Below are positions 14,428 to 20,847 of a stretch of 64,000 bases of DNA, one piece after another. The translations under genes were made by a program, and so were the position numbers. Position 1 is the first letter of the stretch. Each line of letters opens with the position of its first letter. Source of the DNA: DALYJJ01 sp033763935 (GTDB lineage Bacteria > Acidobacteriota > Terriglobia > Bryobacterales > Bryobacteraceae); NCBI GenBank assembly GCA_033763935.1, contig JANRJO010000061.1, forward strand, positions 1 to 64,000, given 5' to 3'. The notes under the pieces were generated by a model. It was not told the origin of the DNA and did not search any database. It saw nothing but the letters and a program-made list of their open reading frames with translations.

Positions 14428-15763
14428 ACGTAGGCGCCAGGCCGCTCAAGGTAGAGAAGCCGCTCACGCCCAGCGGCGACAGCCAAGTCGAAGCCCCATG
14501 CACTCGCCCGAGGTAGGCGTGGGGATGCACGTCCACGCGCATCTCCTTCATCTCCACCTCGCCGTAGCGATACACCGGGAACGTCGACGCCGCGTCCTTC
14601 ACGCGCTCCTGCACCACGTACGATGACCGCATCGCGGTCCGCACCGCTCGCTCCCAGGCCGCGTCGTCCGAATCCCAGCCGCGGAACGTCTGCAAGCCGC
14701 TCGACTCGTCGTTCGGCTTCAAGACCAGATTCTCGCGGTTCTTCAAAATGAAATCAGGCAGGTCGACCTGCTTGTCGTGATACGTCGACTTCGCCGCCGC
14801 CACCACCCGCGTCCACGGCAAGTACTCGCGGATCGCCTTCTTCTCCGCCAGCGGAAAACTCGCCGTGACGGTCTCGTCCGTCAGCAGGTCGAAGATCGCC
14901 TTCTTCTGCGCCAGCTCCGACCGGAAGCTGTTTACGATGCAAACCTTCCCCTCGCGGTACGCCCGCACCATGGCGTGGGAAAGGTCGAACCGCACCAGGA
15001 ACTCCTGCGCCTTCACGCGCCGCCAGATCAGGTCGATCGCAAATTCGCCCCGTCGCAGCACGCCGTTGCGATACTCCAACTGGTCCGGCGAGACGATCTC
15101 GGTCGGGTACCCCTGCTTGATGAAATATTCCCGCAGAAGCAAATACTCGTCGGGGAATGCAGTCTGGAACGGCTGCTTGAACTCGACGATGGCGATATTC
15201 GGCTTCTTCGTCCCGCCGAACTCTTTCCAAGTCTTCAGCAGCGCCTGCAGGAACTGTTTCGTACCGCCCAGCTTCGCGAGCTTATGCTTCTTGCGGAATT
15301 CCTTTACCGGCCCCGCTTCCCAGTACAGTTCACCCAGCAACTCGCCGTAGGCCACGCCCAGCGGCGTGTCCGCGGTGTAGTCGGTGAACTGCAACGTGCC
15401 GTTATTCAGGTGTGTGTCGAGCAACGACGTCACCGAGAAGTACGGGTAGCGAGGATCCAGGTTCGCGAGCATCTTCTCGGCCGGCAACAACTCCATCCGC
15501 GACAGCAGCGCGTTGTTCGTCAGCGCCATCTGCTTGACGCGGTCGATGGCACAGAACAGCGACTCCGCGGCCTTTACCAGGTTGGTATACTGGCGGCGGG
15601 ATATGAAGTGGGGCCGCAGGGTCGCGGATATCGGCCGGCCGGAAAAGGTGAGATGCGCCTTCTGCATCTCCTGCTGCAACTCTTCCGCCCAGACCAGGTC
15701 TCGATACTTGTCAATTTCCAGTAGCTTGTGATAACGAGCTACTGCTTCGCCCAACTGGCTCAT
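14405..15763 (-). CDS. ATP-grasp-like protein
   Basis: This 452-residue protein has features of an ATP-grasp ligase: N-L-V-L-K-P-N-D-E-S-S-G (a Lys-containing nucleotide-binding strand and glycine loop) near residue 360 and S-Y-V-V-Q-E-R-V near 390, resembling the C-terminal half of glutathionylspermidine-synthase-like or circularly permuted ATP-grasp enzymes. The N-terminal half is helical with no motif I can name. The ATG at 15763 (MSQLGEAVARYHKLLE) is preferred over an upstream start at 15817. No signal peptide is visible, so it is probably cytoplasmic. It is monocistronic and its end overlaps the convergent Wzt-like gene. The ligation substrate cannot be deduced. Confidence 0.6.
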   Translation of the reverse strand: MSQLGEAVARYHKLLEIDKYRDLVWAEELQQEMQKAHLTFSGRPISATLRPHFISRRQYTNLVKAAESLFCAIDRVKQMALTNNALLSRMELLPAEKMLANLDPRYPYFSVTSLLDTHLNNGTLQFTDYTADTPLGVAYGELLGELYWEAGPVKEFRKKHKLAKLGGTKQFLQALLKTWKEFGGTKKPNIAIVEFKQPFQTAFPDEYLLLREYFIKQGYPTEIVSPDQLEYRNGVLRRGEFAIDLIWRRVKAQEFLVRFDLSHAMVRAYREGKVCIVNSFRSELAQKKAIFDLLTDETVTASFPLAEKKAIREYLPWTRVVAAAKSTYHDKQVDLPDFILKNRENLVLKPNDESSGLQTFRGWDSDDAAWERAVRTAMRSSYVVQERVKDAASTFPVYRYGEVEMKEMRVDVHPHAYLGRVHGASTWLSPLGVSGFSTLSGLAPTFILETAK

Positions 15764-15888
15764 GTAGCTGCAATGCTTCCTATTTTTGAGTATTGCACGG
15801 GCGAATGGTTTTCGCATTATCCGGGCGTACTGACTCCCTCGTAACCTACAGAAAAGAACTCACTTTTCTTTATCTGCAGGAGCTCGGC

Positions 15889-17658
15889 TCAGACGTCCAG
15901 GCCGACCGATCTCATAAGTTCGAGCGCATTGCTCTTCTGAACAACGCCGTCTTTCAGCAGGTAGTCGAACCGAATCCGTCCCTCCTCAAAGTGGTCTTCG
16001 AAGTGGACGTTTTTCGCCCGCGGATGCAGTTTGCCCACAATCTCGGTAAGCGCGAGGTCGTGCGTCGTAACGAGGCCCAAAGCGCCGCGCTCCACAAGAC
16101 GGACCACCACCGCCTCTGCACCGATCCGCCGGTCGTGCGAGTTCGTGCCATGCAGCAACTCGTCGAACAGGAATAGCAGAGGCAGATCTCCGTTGGCGAG
16201 GTCCGAGATCTTCTTGAGTCGCAGCACTTCCGCGTAGAAGCGCGAAATGCCGGTTGCGAGCGAGTCGGTCACCCGGATCGACGCGCCAACACTCATTGGC
16301 GTCAGCCGCAGCCGGCGAGCGCACACCGGGGCGCCGGCGAGTGCCAGGACCACGTTTACCCCCAGCGTCCGTAACAGCGTGCTCTTGCCCGACATGTTCG
16401 ACCCGCTCACGAAGTACACCGCCAGGTCCTGATCCAGCCGCACGTCGTTTGCTACGGCGCGGTCCGATAGCAACGGATGCGAGATTCCGTCCGCCTCCAC
16501 CACCGCTGCGCCATCCACGAACTCGGGAAAAGGGTCCTCGGGGCGTTCGAAGGAGTACGAGGCCAGCCCGCTCAAGGCCTCCAACTCGCCCAGTGCTTCC
16601 AGCCACTTCTGGATGTCCCGGCCGTTTCGAAGCCGCCACGCCTCGATGGCGAAAGCCAGCTGCTCGGTCCAGAGGAGAAACGGATCAATGATTCGCACCA
16701 GCAGGTGGTCCCTCGAATCCAGCGCTTCTACCAGTCGGTTCAGGGTGGCGATGCGCCGCGACGAAGGCTTCCCCTCAACGTCCAGCCGCCCCTTCAGATC
16801 CCGCAGACGGAGGTTCAGGAAGTTCTCCTGCTCCATCCGCCGCAGCACGGACGCGAGTAGTCCCAAATCGTGTCCCGGTTGATCCACCGCTGCTACCACG
16901 TGTGCGACGCTACGGCGATGCGCCAAGCGAAACCCCGCCAACGGGACCACGGCTGCAAGCGCCAGCGAAAGAGGCGCCCGCCCGGTCAGCGCGGCCACCA
17001 GCGCCGCCAGGAAGAGCACCACCAGGCCTGCCGCCAGAAGGCGCATCCTGGCCGATACCCCGACGGCCGGTTGCCGGCCCCACGCCACCAACTCGGTGGC
17101 ATGCACGCCCGCCATCACGTCTTCGCCGAGAAACGCGAGCGCCTCGCGCAGCTCCAACCGCGGCTTCAGCTCCGTTACTGCTTCCTGCCGGGACCGTAGC
17201 TCCCGCGCGTCCGCCTCCGGCTGGCTCAGCCACCGTGCCAGCGTCGTCGCCCCCGCGCGCGTACGGGCAACGGAAAGGCGCTCAAACAAGCTGCCTTTCC
17301 CGAATACGTCCAGGTCTTGCGCATATGGGTGTTCCGCGTCGGCGTAGTCGTCGCCCGAGTCGCCTCGCCCCGCCCACTTGCCATCGAGCCGTTCGAGGGC
17401 CCGCGCGTAAAAGGCCTCCGCACGCCGGGAGTGATCCCGCTGGCGTACCACCCCCTCATGAACCGCGAGCAGGATCGCCAGCGCTGCCCCCATCGCTGCG
17501 TAGGCCTGCCACGCCGCACCCAGTAGCATTGCCACGGGAACGGCCACCACCACCAGGACTTTCGCATTGCCCAGCCAGACATGGCGCCGTTGTAGCTGGG
17601 TTGTGCGCGCGCGGCGCTCCTCGCGGCGCCGAGTGTACTCGGCGCGTGGATCGATCAT
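15889..17658 (-). CDS. Membrane-associated MutS-family ATPase
   Basis: This 589-residue MutS-like protein lacks the mismatch-recognition domain. The C-terminal ATPase is intact: Walker A G-S-N-M-S-G-K-S-T near residue 417, Walker B L-L-F-L-F-D-E-L-L-H-G-T near 497, and the following T-T-H-D-L-A-L. The N-terminus has two hydrophobic stretches (residues 33-50 and 52-67), and a second hydrophobic pair lies near 207-243, so the protein is probably anchored in the inner membrane with the ATPase in the cytoplasm. Canonical MutS and MutS2 are soluble, so a role in mismatch repair should not be assumed. It lies 12 bases downstream of a small unknown gene and may share its transcript. Confidence 0.85.
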   Translation of the reverse strand: MIDPRAEYTRRREERRARTTQLQRRHVWLGNAKVLVVVAVPVAMLLGAAWQAYAAMGAALAILLAVHEGVVRQRDHSRRAEAFYARALERLDGKWAGRGDSGDDYADAEHPYAQDLDVFGKGSLFERLSVARTRAGATTLARWLSQPEADARELRSRQEAVTELKPRLELREALAFLGEDVMAGVHATELVAWGRQPAVGVSARMRLLAAGLVVLFLAALVAALTGRAPLSLALAAVVPLAGFRLAHRRSVAHVVAAVDQPGHDLGLLASVLRRMEQENFLNLRLRDLKGRLDVEGKPSSRRIATLNRLVEALDSRDHLLVRIIDPFLLWTEQLAFAIEAWRLRNGRDIQKWLEALGELEALSGLASYSFERPEDPFPEFVDGAAVVEADGISHPLLSDRAVANDVRLDQDLAVYFVSGSNMSGKSTLLRTLGVNVVLALAGAPVCARRLRLTPMSVGASIRVTDSLATGISRFYAEVLRLKKISDLANGDLPLLFLFDELLHGTNSHDRRIGAEAVVVRLVERGALGLVTTHDLALTEIVGKLHPRAKNVHFEDHFEEGRIRFDYLLKDGVVQKSNALELMRSVGLDV

Positions 17659-17670
17659 TCTTACAGTTTG

Positions 17671-17982
17671 CTACGGCGTCGTCGGTGTTTCTTCCAATTT
17701 TTCGTATTCCACCACCATCTGCGAGTTCTCGAGCGCAGCGATGAAGTCCTCCTGGCGGTCGTCGGCTACATCGTACTCCCAGATCTCGGTGCCGATGCTC
17801 TGCCAGCTGTCGTCCTCGTCCAGAACCTCCTGCACGTGCAGCGTCAAGGGCGCTGTCCGCTCAATGAACTGTTGGTCGAGCACAATGCCGTCCGTCAGGT
17901 GCGGCTCCAGAAACTCGGGTGGATCCTCGGTCTGATTCCCTTCCACGTCGAAGCGCGCGCGGAACGCCACACGGTATCTCAT
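17671..17982 (-). CDS. Small acidic protein of unknown function
   Basis: This 103-residue acidic protein starts with an ATG at 17982. It has alternating beta-like segments (Y-R-V-A-F-R-A-R-F-D-V and L-T-L-H-V-Q-E-V-L-D), no signal peptide, no membrane segment and no recognisable catalytic motif. It is followed after 12 bases by the membrane MutS-like gene and preceded by the selenoprotein candidate with a 30-base gap, so it likely belongs to the same transcript. I do not recognise the family. Confidence 0.65.
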   Translation of the reverse strand: MRYRVAFRARFDVEGNQTEDPPEFLEPHLTDGIVLDQQFIERTAPLTLHVQEVLDEDDSWQSIGTEIWEYDVADDRQEDFIAALENSQMVVEYEKLEETPTTP

Positions 17983-18012
17983 GCCCGTGTGACGCCCCCA
18001 CCCGGCGGACTG

Positions 18013-18345
18013 CTACAGTGCGGAGAATTCGTCCTCGGCGAAACCGAGCACGATCTTTCGCCCCTTCACGGCGATCGGCCGCTTGATCAGGTTCGGGTTC
18101 GCCGCCATCAGCCGGATCGCCTCCTCACGGGTGGGCGGGTTCTCTTTCATCCCTCGCTCGCGGTACAGCTCGTTTCGCGAATTCAGAAACGTCCGGTAGT
18201 CCCTGGACCCGATCAGCTCCTCCAACTGAGCCTCGGTCAAGCCCTTGTTGAGATCGACCTCCTCAAACTCCACACCCCGTTCGCGGAGGAAACTCCTCGC
18301 TTTACGGCAGCTCGTTCAAGTCGGCTTCAGGTAGAGCTTCGTCAA
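18013..18345 (-). CDS. ArsC/Spx-family thioredoxin-fold oxidoreductase, candidate selenoprotein with in-frame UGA
   Basis: Read through one TGA (18318-18316), this frame encodes 110 residues beginning M-T-K-L-Y-L-K-P-T-U-T-S-C-R-K-A-R. It aligns with the start of ArsC/Spx-family proteins, whose first active-site Cys occupies the position of U10; the second Cys of the CxxC motif is C13. The rest is family-typical (G-V-E-F-E-E-V-D-L, and L-I-K-R-P-I-A-V with the active-site Arg-Pro), and the length is close to the usual 110-120. The TTG start at 18345 has GAGG seven bases upstream and lies one base after the rhodanese stop. A seven-pair hairpin with a G-first loop lies 22 bases after the UGA, as expected for a bacterial SECIS. 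Without recoding, only an 86-aa fragment from a GTG at 18273 would be made, lacking the active site. A nonsense mutation is the alternative. Confidence 0.75.
18283..18300 (-). promoter_or_regulatory. Candidate bacterial SECIS hairpin in the ArsC-like gene
   Basis: On the minus strand GCG-AGGA pairs with TCCT-(C)-CGC, giving seven pairs with one bulged C on the 3' side and a three-base loop GTT. The loop starts 22 bases after the in-frame UGA. As I recall, the bacterial SECIS consensus is an apical loop 16-37 bases after UGA with G among its first two bases, and this hairpin fits it. It would recruit SelB with Sec-tRNA. Confidence 0.6.
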
Positions 18346-18346
18346 A

Positions 18347-18682
18347 TCAGTACCTCGGCACCTTGGGATCTACTTCCATGCTCCAGCGGTCGATCCCGCC
18401 GCTCATGCTCTGGCACTCCTCCACACCCTGCCGTCGCAGCCAGTCCACCACATTCAGGCTTCTCATCCCGTGATGACAGAAGACCACGAGCGGCGCTTCG
18501 TCGGCCTTCGCCTCCAGTTCCGGCAGCCGGTGGGGAACCGTGTTCATGGGAATCAGCTCGGCGCCGTCAATCGACGCGGTCGCGTGCTCAAAAGCCTCTC
18601 GCACATCGATCAGGTGAAGCTTCTCGCCCGCATCTACCCGCTTCTTTACGTCCACCGGTGTGGTTTCCAAGGGAAGTGGCAC
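18347..18682 (-). CDS. Single-domain rhodanese-like sulfurtransferase
   Basis: This 111-residue rhodanese domain carries the catalytic loop C-H-H-G-M-R-S at residues 69-75 (Cys69) and the typical L-I-D-V-R-E-A-F-E-H segment near 24-33. It ends in S-G-G-I-D-R-W-S, the conserved C-terminal helix region. Such proteins carry sulfane sulfur, or in some cases selenium, as a persulfide on the cysteine. There is no signal peptide, so it should be cytoplasmic. The start is a GTG at 18682 without a clear Shine-Dalgarno sequence, so the true start may be a little further in. The stop lies one base before the TTG of the candidate selenoprotein, implying translational coupling and a shared redox task. Confidence 0.88.
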   Translation of the reverse strand: MPLPLETTPVDVKKRVDAGEKLHLIDVREAFEHATASIDGAELIPMNTVPHRLPELEAKADEAPLVVFCHHGMRSLNVVDWLRRQGVEECQSMSGGIDRWSMEVDPKVPRY

Positions 18683-18700
18683 GAGGAGGATTGTAGCAAT

Positions 18701-18738
18701 AGAAAAAGCGCCGCGGCTGCTCGAAAGCCGCGGCGCTT
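18701..18738 (-). terminator. Rho-independent terminator
   Basis: On the minus strand a perfect 13-pair GC-rich stem (arms at 18726-18738 and 18706-18718) with a seven-base loop is followed by a run of T. It lies 25 bases beyond the stop of the glycine-zipper gene and separates that transcript from the rhodanese operon. Confidence 0.85.
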
Positions 18739-18762
18739 ATCTGGTGCGTCGGGAAAGGAGGG

Positions 18763-19290
18763 TTACCGGTTACGAGTCAGCTGGTCGTAGACCAGGCCGC
18801 CCACGCCGCCGGCGATGGCGCCGATGCCTGCTCCCTTGCCGCCGCCTGCCAGTGCGCCAATCGCCGCGCCCGCACCCGCGGAGCCCCCGACGATTGCAAT
18901 CGACTTAGCGGTCGAACGCCGTGCCCGCGTGCGAACCACCGGAGCACTGCGATAGGTAGTCCGTTGCGCCACCGGGCGTTCCACGACGCGCTCCACCACC
19001 CGCTCGCGCACCGGAACATCCTGCGCGTAGGGCATGTACCCGGGACCTTGCGCATACGACGCCTGCATGTACGGCGAGGGCGCCGGGGCATAGCCGTAAG
19101 GCGCCTGCCCGTACGGCGCGTATACACCTTGCGCCGCGCCCGGCTGTCCGTAGGGCATTGCCGGCGTAAACTGCTGTTGCACCGGCAGCGGATTCATGGC
19201 GTTCACCGGCGCCGGCTGGCGTACCCATCCGGCCACCGCAATCACGGAAAGCAGCCCGAAACCGAGGACGGTGAGTATGTTTCTGGTCAT
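18763..19290 (-). CDS. Glycine-zipper (YMGG-like) membrane/envelope protein
   Basis: The ATG at 19290 begins an N-terminal hydrophobic segment (MTRNILTVLGFGLLSVIAVAG), a signal anchor or signal peptide. A long middle region is rich in Pro, Tyr, Gln and Gly with repeated A-P-Y-G-Q/Y-A-P-type units. An Arg/Val-rich stretch (R-E-R-V-V-E-R-V-V-E-R-P-V) follows, then a C-terminal glycine zipper (G-G-S-A-G-A-G-A-A-I-G-A-L-A-G-G) ending Y-D-Q-L-T-R-N-R. Glycine-zipper tails insert into or pack against membranes; the low-complexity part would be periplasmic. The gene is monocistronic and ends at a strong terminator. Precise function is unknown. Confidence 0.7.
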   Translation of the reverse strand: MTRNILTVLGFGLLSVIAVAGWVRQPAPVNAMNPLPVQQQFTPAMPYGQPGAAQGVYAPYGQAPYGYAPAPSPYMQASYAQGPGYMPYAQDVPVRERVVERVVERPVAQRTTYRSAPVVRTRARRSTAKSIAIVGGSAGAGAAIGALAGGGKGAGIGAIAGGVGGLVYDQLTRNR

Positions 19291-19377
19291 GTCCAAAGCG
19301 TCCCTCCTCACACCTTTTCTGATGGATGAGAGTCTCACTCGGTTGCCCCTGGCTCCCGGTGTTAATGTCCTTTTAAG

Positions 19378-19938
19378 CTAATTCCTCGTGTATTCGGTTT
19401 TGCTGCTCGCCATGTGTTGCTTCAGCGCTTCGCAGTCCATCTCCAGCTTCTTTTGTGCTTGAGGCACGACGATCGGCATCAGCAGCTTGAAGAACCAACT
19501 GTGCATTTCATAGCGGGCCTCCGCCTCCAGCCGGGTCTGCCCACCCCCAAGGTCCGTCAGCACGTAACTCGCATCGCCCTCAAACGCATCCCCGGAGGAG
19601 GACCGCACCCGTAGCCGCTTGTGCGGCTCCACCTCGCGATACAGAGTCATGATCTCCATGCGCTGGTTGTTGTTGTTGGCGTCTCGCATCACCCATTTCG
19701 ACTTGGTGCCCACCATGGGCTGCGGTGACTCCGGTTCCACTGACTCCACCCAACTCACCCACTTCTTGATCCGCTCCGGCTCATGTAGCCACGGCCACAC
19801 CTCGTTCGGTGGAGCCGGTAGCACAATCGCATGGTAGAGGCGATTGGAATCCTTGCGAGCGCCGAGCGCCGCCAGAAGACCCACCGCGAGAATCGTCAGG
19901 CCGGCCAGTGCGCCGGCAACCCGCAGCACCCACTTCAT
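19378..19938 (-). CDS. SRPBCC-fold (polyketide cyclase-like) membrane-anchored protein
   Basis: This 186-residue protein has an N-terminal membrane segment (L-A-G-L-T-I-L-A-V-G-L-L-A-A-L) and then an SRPBCC/START-like domain. The typical opening A-P-P-N-E-V-W-P-W-L-H-E-P-E-R-I-K-K-W lies near residues 42-60, and the conserved T-R-L-E-A-E-A-R-Y-E and C-terminal long helix follow. Such domains bind hydrophobic ligands. The ATG at 19938 overlaps the stop of the upstream membrane-protein gene (ATGA), and both are downstream of padR, so all three form one operon under PadR control. Confidence 0.8.
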   Translation of the reverse strand: MKWVLRVAGALAGLTILAVGLLAALGARKDSNRLYHAIVLPAPPNEVWPWLHEPERIKKWVSWVESVEPESPQPMVGTKSKWVMRDANNNNQRMEIMTLYREVEPHKRLRVRSSSGDAFEGDASYVLTDLGGGQTRLEAEARYEMHSWFFKLLMPIVVPQAQKKLEMDCEALKQHMASSKTEYTRN

Positions 19939-20465
19939 CGCTTTTCTCCTTGTGGCAACGCTCCGCCCGCGGCCACTCCCGCGCCAATGGTTGCCGTGAT
20001 AATCGCCCGATACCAGAACGGTGTCACACCCGTGATCGCCCCTAGCGCCAGCAGCGTAAACAAAACGGCAATCGGCGCCAGCACAAACGCCCGCCGCCCC
20101 CGGCACGCATATCCCGCAACCGCGCCCGCCGCGCCCGCCAGCCACAAACCCATCGCGAGGTAATCCATCCCCCGCACCACGCCCGCGCGCAGCGGCACCT
20201 GCGAGAGAATGAACGACCAGAATCCGTCGAGCAGCAGAATCGGGCCCGCGGAAGCCGCGAACACTGCCAGCAGCGACGCCTCCCAATTCGCCGAACGCGC
20301 CTGCATCCCCACCAGCGGAATCACTGACCGCACCACCTGCCGCCAGTACCACGCGCGCGACTGACGCACGCGCCATTCCTCTTCCAGGTCGCCTTCCACC
20401 CACTCCCGGTGCGGCGAAGCCACGGCCGCCCGCAACAGTAGCACTGCCCCGCGCGGAGGACTCAC
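19935..20465 (-). CDS. Permease-prefix-type integral membrane protein
   Basis: This 176-residue membrane protein begins with a segment like the permease prefix domain seen ahead of acidobacterial MacB/FtsX permeases (S-P-H-R-E-W-V-E-G-D-L-E-E-E-W, then R-A-W-Y-W-R-Q-V-V-R-S). Four hydrophobic helices follow. The MacB and FtsX domains that usually follow are absent, so this is a stand-alone form. The start is a GTG at 20465 overlapping the padR stop (GTGA). PadR regulation of such prefix proteins is common in this phylum; the transported or sensed molecule is unknown. Confidence 0.7.
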   Translation of the reverse strand: MSPPRGAVLLLRAAVASPHREWVEGDLEEEWRVRQSRAWYWRQVVRSVIPLVGMQARSANWEASLLAVFAASAGPILLLDGFWSFILSQVPLRAGVVRGMDYLAMGLWLAGAAGAVAGYACRGRRAFVLAPIAVLFTLLALGAITGVTPFWYRAIITATIGAGVAAGGALPQGEKR

Positions 20466-20794
20466 GCTCGCTCTCCCGCCAGTTTCAGGCCCTTCGACAT
20501 GCGCCGCAGCGCTTCGAGCGAGGTCTCGAGCGCCGCCTCCCCCGCGCCCGTCACCGCGAACAGTCGCTTCGCCCGCCCGCCGCGCTCTGCCGTCGGCTCG
20601 CCTTCTTTAGACTGTACATATCCCTTCGCTTCCAGCCGCTCGAGCGTCGCGTACACCGCGCCCACCGTCACCTCGCGGCCCGCCCGCGCCTCGATCTCCC
20701 GCCGCACCGTCATGCCGTAGGCATCGCGTCCGAGACGCAGTACGGCCATCAGTACCAATTGTTCGAATTCACCCAGAAAGTCGCCCTTCGGCAT
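20462..20794 (-). CDS. PadR-family transcriptional regulator
   Basis: This 110-residue PadR regulator has the winged-helix core: F-E-Q-L-V-L-M-A-V-L-R-L-G at the N-terminus, the recognition helix in T-V-G-A-V-Y-A-T-L-E-R-L-E-A-K-G-Y-V, and the wing with R-A-K-R-L-F-A-V-T-G-A-G. The short C-terminal helix fits the small PadR subfamily, which acts as a dimeric repressor released by a ligand. It is the first gene of a three-gene operon (regulator, membrane protein, SRPBCC protein). A near-perfect inverted repeat directly upstream of the ATG is a plausible autoregulatory operator. Confidence 0.92.
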   Translation of the reverse strand: MPKGDFLGEFEQLVLMAVLRLGRDAYGMTVRREIEARAGREVTVGAVYATLERLEAKGYVQSKEGEPTAERGGRAKRLFAVTGAGEAALETSLEALRRMSKGLKLAGERA

Positions 20795-20798
20795 CGCT

Positions 20799-20813
20799 TT
20801 CTACAAAGTAGAA
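20799..20813 (-). promoter_or_regulatory. Candidate PadR operator (inverted repeat)
   Basis: TTCTAC-AAA-GTAGAA is a 6+3+6 inverted repeat ending five bases before the padR ATG. Dimeric PadR proteins bind such dyads, and autoregulation at the start of their own operon is common. Its position would block the ribosome-binding site or early transcription. Confidence 0.5.
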
Positions 20814-20847
20814 GAAATGCCGGGCGGCGTCAAGACTTTTCTTGCGT

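Noticed and set aside
18013..18273. ArsC-like gene as an 86-aa truncated protein or a pseudogene
   Set aside because: The upstream frame keeps perfect family sequence through the TGA, with a TTG start and ribosome-binding site; the TGA is exactly at the catalytic Cys and is followed by a SECIS-like hairpin. Decay would not be expected to give this combination.
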